Assembly: GCA_017464045.1 (NCBI GenBank)
Contig: JAFUEG010000101.1
Span: 1-5,557 of the forward strand
Source of the DNA: Lachnospiraceae bacterium
GTDB taxonomy: Bacteria > Bacillota_A > Clostridia > Lachnospirales > Lachnospiraceae
Length of the DNA stretch: 5,557 nucleotides
Direction: 5' to 3'
A program made the translations under genes and the position numbers. This document shows, one piece after another, positions 1 through 5,371 of this stretch. Position 1 is the first letter of the stretch, and every line of letters begins with the position of its first letter. Under the pieces are notes generated by a model that worked only from the letters and a program-made list of their open reading frames with translations, was not told the origin of the DNA and did not search any database.

Positions 1-607
1 ATACATCACATACATAAGGCTCAACCATCTTCTTATATTCCATAAGAGTATTAAATGTCTCATCCGCATCTATAAGCGGTTTATGATAAAGGTGCTCAAG
101 CAGAATATTTTTCTGAACTATAACTCTTTCAATCTTTTCACGAAGTGCAGCCTCGTCAAAAAGCTCACTTACCTGAAAACCAACCTTTGCATATTTATCC
201 GAATAAAAAGGAGCTATTCCCGACTTGGTAGAACCAAAGGACTTACCTGCAAGTCTCTCCTCCTCATACTGATCAAATAAAATATGATAAGGCATAACCA
301 TCTGTGCCCTGTCTGATACAAGTATCTTAGGCATAGGTACATTTTTATCTGTTATAGACTTTATCTCTTTAAACAAAACAGGAATATTAAGTGCGACACC
401 ATTTCCTATTATACTAGTTGTGTGATCATAAAAAACGCCTGATGGCAATGTATGAAGTGCAAATTTACCGTAATTATTAACAATTGTATGACCTGCATTT
501 GCACCGCCCTGAAATCTGACGATTATATCAGCATTTTCAGCCAGCATATCAGTTATCTTACCTTTTCCTTCGTCGCCCCAATTAGCTCCGACTACCGCTT
601 GAACCAT
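1..607 (-). CDS. purA: Adenylosuccinate synthetase, N-terminal part (runs off left edge)
   Basis: PurA joins IMP and aspartate using GTP to make adenylosuccinate, the first step from IMP to AMP, in the cytoplasm. The frame starts at ATG 607-605 and stays open to base 2, giving 202 codons of a protein normally about 425 residues long, so the C-terminal half is outside the window. The N-terminus MVQAVVGANWGDEGKGK holds the GTP-binding loop, with D12 as the equivalent of the catalytic Asp13 of E. coli PurA. H40 in GGANAGHT matches catalytic His41. The IMP-binding region reads GSTKSGIAPFYSDKYAK (residues 125-141) in place of the usual GTTGRGIGPAYEDK type, a variant I recall as normal in Lachnospiraceae. 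GGAGG at 621-617 lies 9 bases before the ATG and supports this start. The gene has its own leader and probable promoter, and it follows the ABC operon on the same strand. Identification is very secure. Confidence 0.96.
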   Translation of the reverse strand, partial: MVQAVVGANWGDEGKGKITDMLAENADIIVRFQGGANAGHTIVNNYGKFALHTLPSGVFYDHTTSIIGNGVALNIPVLFKEIKSITDKNVPMPKILVSDRAQMVMPYHILFDQYEEERLAGKSFGSTKSGIAPFYSDKYAKVGFQVSELFDEAALREKIERVIVQKNILLEHLYHKPLIDADETFNTLMEYKKMVEPYVCDV

Positions 608-670
608 ATTGTGCTACCTCCACATATAATTGTTTGTCAAATAATAAAAATATATGACAACCAATATAAT

Positions 671-699
671 ATAATACATTAAAGTGCTGATAAAATCAA
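671..699 (-). promoter_or_regulatory. Probable purA promoter
   Basis: On the minus strand TTGATT (699-694, 4/6 to the -35 consensus) is followed after exactly 17 bases by TATTAT (676-671, 5/6 to the -10 consensus). Transcription would begin near 664, leaving a leader of about 57 bases before the purA ATG. The -35 box and spacer lie inside the inverted repeat at 683-717, so a protein bound there could block polymerase. The region is very AT-rich, so a chance match is possible. Confidence 0.45.
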
Positions 700-717
700 T
701 TATTATTTATCAGCACT
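683..717 (-). terminator. 12-bp inverted repeat: weak terminator of the ABC operon or purA operator
   Basis: AGTGCTGATAAA at 683-694 is the exact reverse complement of TTTATCAGCACT at 706-717, with an 11-base loop. It lies 55 bases past the permease stop codon, where a terminator would be expected. On the minus strand the stem is followed by TTTAATGTATTATATT, a poor U-tract, and the stem itself is AT-rich, so it would be a weak terminator. Because it overlaps the proposed purA -35 box and a further copy of one arm lies next to it, an operator is an equally good reading. The inverted repeat is certain; its role is not. Confidence 0.4.
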
Positions 718-740
718 CTATATTTTTTATCAGTATTCTA
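706..740. repeat. Two imperfect direct repeats, TTTATCAGyAyTCTA
   Basis: TTTATCAGCACTCTA (706-720) and TTTATCAGTATTCTA (726-740) match at 13 of 15 bases and are spaced 20 bases apart, close to two helical turns. The left arm of the inverted repeat at 683-694 is a third, inverted copy of the core. Three copies within 58 bases upstream of purA, two of them on one helical face, suggest binding sites for a regulator. They do not resemble the CGAA-containing PurBox known from Bacillus PurR. Confidence 0.6.
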
Positions 741-772
741 CTATATTTTATAATTTACCCTCTGCTCGAAGA

Positions 773-3076
773 TTACTCGTTAGCCTTTAATTGACTTACC
801 ATATCAAGCTTTTTGATTCTTCCCGTAAATAACAGACTTGTTACAATTGATGTTATAAACACCAAAAGATATGATTTTATATAATCCATCGGCTTCGTAA
901 ATATAGCATAATCATACTGCTCACCATTGGTATCCATCATAGCGGTTATCATTGCCTTTCCGATTGGAGTACCGACAATTACGCCAAAAATTGTAAGCCA
1001 TAAATTTTGTACAGTCATAAGATTTGCAATCTTCTTATCCGAAAGCCCGAGCACTCGCAGTGTTGCAAGCTCTCTCTTTCTTTCATTAAACGAAAGATTT
1101 CCCGCATTATACAAAACGATTACGATAAACATAACCGCAAATAAAGCAAATACTGCGATAAGTGCATCCATAGCCTCCCATGCGGAGTCAAAGTTTTCTA
1201 TCATTTCCTCCTTTGAATAAGCTGAGGTTACAAACTCATTTTTAAGTACCTCATCCTTATCAACCTCCATATTGGTAACAAGCTGGTTCGGATGATAGGA
1301 TACATTTTCAAGCTTCTCAAAATCTTCCCTCAGCATAGTTATGCCCTGGACATTAAAATTACGATTGATGATACCCACCTTGGACTCATACCAGGTATTT
1401 TCACCATATACGTGCCAATATACGGTATCGCCCTCGGAAAGGTCATATTTTTTTGCGAGCTTTCTTGTAAGTGCTACAGTCCCCGGCTTTAGGCTTATAG
1501 GATTAATATCCTTATCCGTAAGACCATACAGGTTCTTACCTTCGGTAACCACAAGACTGCAGGCATCACGATCATCGGACGGTGCTTCCTTTTTCTTCGC
1601 TATCTCAATCTGTGTCATCATGATAAGCTCACCGTCATATTTGTCCGAAAGCTCATCTGCTGCTTTTACATCAACATTTCCCTGAAAGGCTATCTGAAAA
1701 TTATAATCAGATACCTTTTCCATACTCCACTCCTTCATCTTGGTCATGGTCGTGCCACAGAAAAATGCCGAAAGCGCAAATGCCGTTCCAAAGAAAAGTC
1801 CGACAAGACACATAGCAGTACGAAGCTTTGAACGGGATATATCTCTTAAGTTATATGTACTTGTAAAGCTAAGCTTGTTCCAAAACGGAAGCTTTTCAAA
1901 TACAGTATTTTTACCCGACTTTGGCGGTGCCGGTCTTAAAGCAGCCGCCGGCTCTATACGAAGGAGCTTTTTGCAGCTTAAGTATGAGGAAAGCATACAT
2001 GCAAACACCACCACAAGGGCGCATATATAAAACTCCGGTAAAAATTCAGGCTTCCAGCCCGGTAGAGTATAAAACTTTTTAAGTACAAACATAAGCTTTC
2101 TTATCGCAAACATTCCAAGGTATATACCTATAAATGAACCGACAAGCGAAGGCACAAAGCTGTATGAGGAATAATGAAGCGCTATCTTCCATGGCTTTAC
2201 ACCGAGAGCACTCATGGTACCTATCTGGGTTCTCTGGGCCTCTATGATTCTTCTCATGGTTGTCATTATGATAAATATACTTACAACCACAAATATACCT
2301 GCAAAAACATATGAAAAGGCATTATGCTGCTTCATCTCGCTTACATAGCTTTTTATGCCGAATATGGAATCATCATCGATAAGCACCGAATAGTTGCCAT
2401 CAAGTGCTTCCGAAATCTTACTGTCAAGACTCTTTACATTTTCGACATCTGTTGTAAATATAATCTGAGTAGGTTTTATAAAGGAAAACTCCGGTACGGC
2501 ATCATAAGACATATACATATATACGATATTCTTATAATCCGTATCCATGTCCTTGTCTGCCTTTATGTATATATGTTCAAACGAATAGATAAAGCCGGCA
2601 ACCTTTTTCTTAATCTTAAAGCCCATCACGTTTATCTCGATGCTGTCACCAAGCTCTATGTCCCAGGCAGTAGCAAACTGCTTATTAATCCATACACTGT
2701 CCTTATCCTTTGGATCAAAATCTTTACCCTCCACAAGATAAGGCTTTGAGACCACATTTTCATCCTCAAGGTAAAGAATAACCTGTGCCTGATCGAATTC
2801 CACCGTCTCACCCGAAAGCTCGGTTCTTAGCTGGGCATCCTTAACATCGGAAAGTGCTTTAACAGACTCAAGTTCATCCTCTGTAAAGCCTTCTCCGTAT
2901 ATCCAGCCATCCGCACGACTAAACTCATCACCAAGTTTTTCCATTCTTCTGAGACCTCCTGAAGCCTCACTCTTAAAAGCTGAAAATGTAACGAGAGCAA
3001 GCACTGAAAGAAGGAGAACCGATATAAACTGTCCGATATTTTTTGTAATATCGCGTAGCATCTTTTTTACAAGCAT
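773..3076 (-). CDS. ABC transporter permease with two FtsX-like domains
   Basis: This is the membrane subunit of a MacB/FtsX-type ABC transporter, a class that exports or extracts peptides, lipids or antimicrobials and drives periplasm-side mechanical work rather than classical channel transport. The 767 residues are two FtsX-like units. Helix 1 is at about 14-34, followed by a large extracellular domain (about 38-250), then helices at about 255-273, 306-326 and 349-367. The second unit has a helix at about 420-439, a second extracellular domain (about 445-632), then helices at about 638-658, 692-712 and 736-751. Both units carry the family motif after the middle helix: IGTMSALGVKPWKI (285-298) and LATLRVLGLSDKKI (670-683). 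I chose ATG 3076-3074, which overlaps the ATPase stop codon as TAATG and sits 10 bases after GGAGG. A GTG two codons upstream (3082) lies only 4 bases from GGAGG. The substrate cannot be told. BceB-type permeases have ten helices, so this is probably not one. Confidence 0.92.
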   Translation of the reverse strand: MLVKKMLRDITKNIGQFISVLLLSVLALVTFSAFKSEASGGLRRMEKLGDEFSRADGWIYGEGFTEDELESVKALSDVKDAQLRTELSGETVEFDQAQVILYLEDENVVSKPYLVEGKDFDPKDKDSVWINKQFATAWDIELGDSIEINVMGFKIKKKVAGFIYSFEHIYIKADKDMDTDYKNIVYMYMSYDAVPEFSFIKPTQIIFTTDVENVKSLDSKISEALDGNYSVLIDDDSIFGIKSYVSEMKQHNAFSYVFAGIFVVVSIFIIMTTMRRIIEAQRTQIGTMSALGVKPWKIALHYSSYSFVPSLVGSFIGIYLGMFAIRKLMFVLKKFYTLPGWKPEFLPEFYICALVVVFACMLSSYLSCKKLLRIEPAAALRPAPPKSGKNTVFEKLPFWNKLSFTSTYNLRDISRSKLRTAMCLVGLFFGTAFALSAFFCGTTMTKMKEWSMEKVSDYNFQIAFQGNVDVKAADELSDKYDGELIMMTQIEIAKKKEAPSDDRDACSLVVTEGKNLYGLTDKDINPISLKPGTVALTRKLAKKYDLSEGDTVYWHVYGENTWYESKVGIINRNFNVQGITMLREDFEKLENVSYHPNQLVTNMEVDKDEVLKNEFVTSAYSKEEMIENFDSAWEAMDALIAVFALFAVMFIVIVLYNAGNLSFNERKRELATLRVLGLSDKKIANLMTVQNLWLTIFGVIVGTPIGKAMITAMMDTNGEQYDYAIFTKPMDYIKSYLLVFITSIVTSLLFTGRIKKLDMVSQLKANE

Positions 3077-3783
3077 TACCACTCAACCTCCTTAACAGGA
3101 ACAGGATTTTCATTTATCTTAATCTCCCTTATCTTACCGCTTCTCATACGGATAACCTTATCGGCACACTGGGCTATGTCAGCATTGTGTGTAACCAAGA
3201 TAACCGTATTACCCTTTTCGTGTGCCATACGCTGAATCAAATCAAGCACCATAACACCCGTCTCCGAATCAAGCGCACCGGTCGGCTCATCTCCGAGTAT
3301 AAGCTTTGGATTCTTGGAAAGAGCTCTTGCAATCGAAACCCTTTGCTGCTCACCACCGGACATCTGTGAAGGGAACTTATTTACGTGCTCTGAAAGTCCG
3401 ACTTCCTCAAGCATCTTAACCGGATCAAGAGCATCCTTTACAATACTCTTAGTAAGTGCAACATTTTCCTTTGCCGTAAGACTTGGTATGAGGTTATAAA
3501 ACTGGAATATAAAACCGACTGAATTCGCACGATAATCAGAAAGTTCCTTTCTCTTAAGCTTGGCGATATTAACACCGTCAACAAATACATCTCCCTCGGT
3601 AGGGCTGTCCATACCGCCGAGTATATTTAGAACTGTTGACTTACCCGCACCTGAAGGTCCAAGCACAACCACAAATTCTCCTTTATCTATGGTAAAGCTT
3701 ACATCTCTTGCAGCTATCTGTTCTGCCTCGCCTTTACCATACTTTTTAAATACATTTTTAAACTCTATAAACCCTTTATCCAT
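3076..3783 (-). CDS. ABC transporter ATP-binding protein, MacB/LolD type
   Basis: This cytoplasmic ATPase powers the permease encoded directly downstream; the two genes overlap by one base and are surely co-translated. All motifs of an active enzyme are present in the 235 residues: Walker [10 protein letters not shown] (42-50), Q-loop Gln94 in [14 protein letters not shown], signature MSGGEQQRV (141-149), Walker B LILGDEP with catalytic Glu166, D-loop GALD (169-172) and switch His199 in VTHN. The sequence [19 protein letters not shown] is typical of the MacB/LolD/YtrE family (COG1136). I chose ATG 3783 because GGGAGG (3795-3790) precedes it by 6 bases. The frame stays open to an ATG at 3849, but that longer start would lie upstream of the probable -10 box. 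No adaptor (HlyD-like) or regulator gene is visible next to it, and the gene looks intact. Confidence 0.95.
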   Translation of the reverse strand: MDKGFIEFKNVFKKYGKGEAEQIAARDVSFTIDKGEFVVVLGPSGAGKSTVLNILGGMDSPTEGDVFVDGVNIAKLKRKELSDYRANSVGFIFQFYNLIPSLTAKENVALTKSIVKDALDPVKMLEEVGLSEHVNKFPSQMSGGEQQRVSIARALSKNPKLILGDEPTGALDSETGVMVLDLIQRMAHEKGNTVILVTHNADIAQCADKVIRMRSGKIREIKINENPVPVKEVEW

Positions 3784-3820
3784 ATGCATCCTCCCAAATA
3801 ATAAACCTTTACAGGCTGAA

Positions 3821-3849
3821 ATTATAGCATAGTTAGTTATAACTAACAA
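3821..3849 (-). promoter_or_regulatory. Promoter of the ABC transporter operon
   Basis: On the minus strand a perfect -10 box TATAAT (3826-3821) is preceded by TGC, making an extended -10. A -35 box TTGTTA (3849-3844, 4/6) sits 17 bases upstream. Transcription should start near 3814, about 30 bases before the ATPase ATG. This is the best sigma-A-type promoter in the window, and it carries a palindrome in its spacer. Confidence 0.8.
3832..3847. promoter_or_regulatory. Perfect 16-bp palindrome, probable repressor operator
   Basis: GTTAGTTATAACTAAC is a perfect palindrome with no loop. After one mismatched base on each side the symmetry continues for two more base pairs. It fills most of the spacer between the -35 and -10 boxes of the ABC operon and overlaps the -35 box, so a bound dimer would exclude RNA polymerase. 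Short AT-rich palindromes of this form are typical of MarR and TetR operators (inference by resemblance). A partial half-site, TTAGTTA, recurs at 3876-3882. No repressor gene is present in the window. Confidence 0.6.
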
Positions 3850-3904
3850 TAGTAATTTTATCCAAATATATCCTTTTAGTTACGATATTCTTGTTAAATG
3901 TCGA

Positions 3905-3933
3905 TAGATAAAATATGAGAAATGTGTTATGAT
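3905..3933 (+). promoter_or_regulatory. Probable promoter of the lytic transglycosylase gene
   Basis: TAGATA (3905-3910, 4/6 to the -35 consensus) is separated by 17 bases from TATGAT (3928-3933, 5/6 to the -10 consensus). The -10 box is preceded by TGT, an extended -10 element. The start site would be near 3940, giving a leader of about 55 bases. This promoter diverges from the ABC operon promoter, and the two -35 boxes are only about 55 bases apart. Confidence 0.5.
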
Positions 3934-3994
3934 GTGATGTATGAAATCATAAGAAAGAAATTATGGACTTATTTGAGATAAAAGGAGCGATATT

Positions 3995-5062
3995 ATGCTT
4001 TTTATAGAAGGTTTGGGATATGTAAATGAAGCTGTTCCAATTACCAATCAGACAAACGTTACACAGACATCTGATGTTAAAAACAGCGAATTTGAAAAAA
4101 TACTCGAAGAAGAAAATGCTAATTATAATACTAACGAAAAGACCTATAACCTCGAAGCTATATTTAAAGAAGCATCAGAAACCTACGGCATATCCGAGGA
4201 TTTACTTAAGGCAATCGCCTACAATGAATCACGCTTTCAACCGGGTGTAACCTCTTCCGCCGGAGCTATGGGTATCATGCAGCTTATGCCGGGTACCGCA
4301 AAGGCTATGGGTGTTGAAGATGCTTATGACCCATACCAAAACATTATGGGCGGTGCAAAGCTTTTAAATTATTTATCCAATTTATATGACGGCAATACAT
4401 CCCTTATGATTGCCGCTTATGCTGCCGGAACGGGAACCGTAGCAAAATACGGAGGAATACCTCCACTCGCCAGTGTAAACGGATATATCGCCAAAATATA
4501 TAACACTATGGATTCGGGTATAGCACAAAATGTACCTGATTTAACATATACAGTAAACACCTCAGGTGCTCCGTCCGTTACTAATGCTTCAAACACATCA
4601 AATACTTCAACTGCTGTTAATGCTGCAAACTCATCCGGTGCAACGAACAATGCAAATTCAGCTAATACAGAGAAAATTTCCGATAGCAACAGCAATAAAT
4701 CTGCATCAGGCAACACGCAGACAAGCACAATTAATCCATACGCATACAGTAACCTTTCATCATCTGAAGCTGCAGCTGCCGCTGTACTTGCCAAGACCGG
4801 TGAAACCGAGACAACCAACATATATGACTACAGAACCGGCAACAGCTTAAACAGCCTGCTATCCTACTCCGAATACGACCTGCTTATAAGCTTTTACGAA
4901 AATATGCTTGATATAATCGCAAAGCTTGGAGATACGGACAGCTCAACTGACGATAATGACTACATGAGCTCATATCTTTACAACAACCTAAGCTACACAA
5001 AAAATAACATCAATATGTTATCAAGCGACAGCTTAAACATACTGAAAAACATAGAAATGTGA
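3995..5062 (+). CDS. Lytic transglycosylase (SLT/GH23) domain protein
   Basis: This 355-residue protein should cleave the MurNAc-GlcNAc bond of peptidoglycan, leaving 1,6-anhydro ends. The start is fixed by AAGGAG (3982-3987), 7 bases before the ATG. Residues 1-50 are polar, with no hydrophobic signal peptide, and contain FEKILEEE (33-40). The SLT domain spans about 52-172: catalytic Glu78 in AIAYNESRFQP, the GAMGIMQLMPGTA loop (90-102) and AYAAGTGTVAKYGG (141-154). The last motif usually reads AYNAG, so an Ala replaces the Asn here. Residues about 185-245 are a Ser/Thr/Asn/Ala-rich linker. Residues about 246-355 form an acidic, Tyr- and Ser-rich tail that I do not recognise. Similar signal-less SLT proteins occur in motile Lachnospiraceae, where export through the flagellar apparatus is conceivable, but no flagellar gene is present here. 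The stop codon lies inside the left end of the fold-back element, so the extreme C-terminus may have been altered by its insertion. Confidence 0.9.
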   Translation: MLFIEGLGYVNEAVPITNQTNVTQTSDVKNSEFEKILEEENANYNTNEKTYNLEAIFKEASETYGISEDLLKAIAYNESRFQPGVTSSAGAMGIMQLMPGTAKAMGVEDAYDPYQNIMGGAKLLNYLSNLYDGNTSLMIAAYAAGTGTVAKYGGIPPLASVNGYIAKIYNTMDSGIAQNVPDLTYTVNTSGAPSVTNASNTSNTSTAVNAANSSGATNNANSANTEKISDSNSNKSASGNTQTSTINPYAYSNLSSSEAAAAAVLAKTGETETTNIYDYRTGNSLNSLLSYSEYDLLISFYENMLDIIAKLGDTDSSTDDNDYMSSYLYNNLSYTKNNINMLSSDSLNILKNIEM

Positions 5063-5095
5063 CATGGGCGTGAGCCTTGTCACATACCTTTTTAT
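5057..5095 (+). terminator. Rho-independent terminator of the transglycosylase gene
   Basis: ATGTGACA (5057-5064) pairs perfectly with TGTCACAT (5078-5085). Inside it a second short stem, GGC/GCC (5067-5069 with 5074-5076), is capped by GTGA, which in RNA is a GNRA-type tetraloop. ACC and five Ts (5089-5093) follow. The stem begins within the last codons of the gene and includes the TGA stop. The three-base gap before the T-run is slightly unusual. The same bases also form the left end of the larger inverted repeat. Confidence 0.6.
5058..5085 (+). repeat. Left terminal inverted repeat of the fold-back element
   Basis: These 28 bases match the reverse complement of 5342-5369 at 26 positions. 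The two differences (5061 with 5366, and 5065 with 5362) are G/T combinations that would still pair as G-U in a plus-strand transcript. The arm contains its own hairpin with a GTGA loop and includes the TGA stop codon of the transglycosylase gene. Confidence 0.85.
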
Positions 5096-5341
5096 ATCAT
5101 ATATTGAACGATTTCAAGTTAAAAAAATAAGAAGGTGCATATAAGAGCATTTAACCCGATTTGCGTAAAATCAAAAGCAAAAATTCTTTATGAGGTGCGT
5201 TAAAAAAATCGAACTGTTTGAGCGTAGCGAGTTTTCGATTTTTAGCACCTATAAAGAATTTGAGCGCTTTGATTTAGCAAATTGATGGTTAGCTCTTATA
5301 TACACCTTCTTATTTTATTCTAACTGAAATCGTTAGTTTAG

Positions 5342-5369
5342 ATGTGACAAGGCTCACGCCCGTGTTACA
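5342..5369 (-). repeat. Right terminal inverted repeat of the fold-back element
   Basis: This is the mirror copy of 5058-5085. Its internal hairpin (TGTAACA against TGTCACA on the minus strand) has one A-C mismatch and no T-run follows it on the minus strand, so it would terminate transcription of the right-hand gene poorly. It ends two bases before the stop codon of that convergent gene at 5374-5372. Confidence 0.85.
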
Positions 5370-5371
5370 AT

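Larger units (their letters stand above)
5058..5369. repeat. 312-bp fold-back element, MITE-like, between convergent genes
   Basis: The whole stretch is an imperfect giant palindrome. Paired blocks from outside in are: 5058-5085 with 5342-5369 (26/28); 5107-5121 with 5321-5334 (one bulged A); 5125-5148 with 5292-5315 (23/24); ATTTGC 5159-5164 with 5277-5282; TAAAATCAAA 5166-5175 with 5268-5276 (one bulge); AAATTCTTTAT 5181-5191 with 5251-5261; AGGTGC 5193-5198 with 5245-5250; and AAAAATCG 5204-5211 with 5236-5243. The apex loop contains GAGCGTAGCGAG. Between blocks the arms differ by small insertions; the largest is on the left (5086-5106 against 5335-5341). There is no credible reading frame and no transposase. 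AAT lies just outside both ends if the terminal repeat is taken to begin at GTGAC, which may be a 3-bp target duplication or chance. The fold-back symmetry is seen directly; mobility is inferred. Confidence 0.75.

Noticed and set aside
83..682. Plus-strand open frames at 83-280 and 452-682
   Set aside because: They lie mostly opposite purA, whose minus-strand translation is unmistakable, and have no ribosome binding site or recognisable protein character.
683..740. Riboswitch or attenuator controlling purA
   Set aside because: No purine-aptamer-like conserved core is visible, and the hairpin lies upstream of the predicted transcript start, so DNA-level control or termination of the preceding operon is likelier.
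927..3832. Plus-strand open frames opposite the ABC transporter genes (the longest is 2324-2749)
   Set aside because: The minus-strand ATPase and permease have full family motifs throughout; the antisense frames are by-products of their codon use.
3784..3849. Longer N-terminus for the ATPase, starting at 3849
   Set aside because: It would begin upstream of the predicted -10 box and add 22 residues absent from the family; the ATG at 3783 has an ideally placed GGGAGG.
3863..3907. Sigma-D (flagellar) promoter candidates before the transglycosylase gene (CAAA-N15-ACGATAT, and GTCGATAG at 3900-3907)
   Set aside because: Partial matches only, in AT-rich DNA and far from the gene; the extended -10 promoter at 3905-3933 explains the gene better, though a flagellar sigma factor is not excluded.
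4417..4821. 134-codon minus-strand frame opposite the transglycosylase linker
   Set aside because: It mirrors the Ala/Ser/Thr-rich coding strand, giving an artificial Ala/Val/Leu-rich product with no start signals.
5058..5369. Integron attC site, retron RNA or CRISPR-like array
   Set aside because: There is no attC core (RYYYAAC/GTTRRRY) at the ends, no reverse transcriptase, no integrase and no regularly spaced direct repeats; the symmetry is a single inverted repeat.
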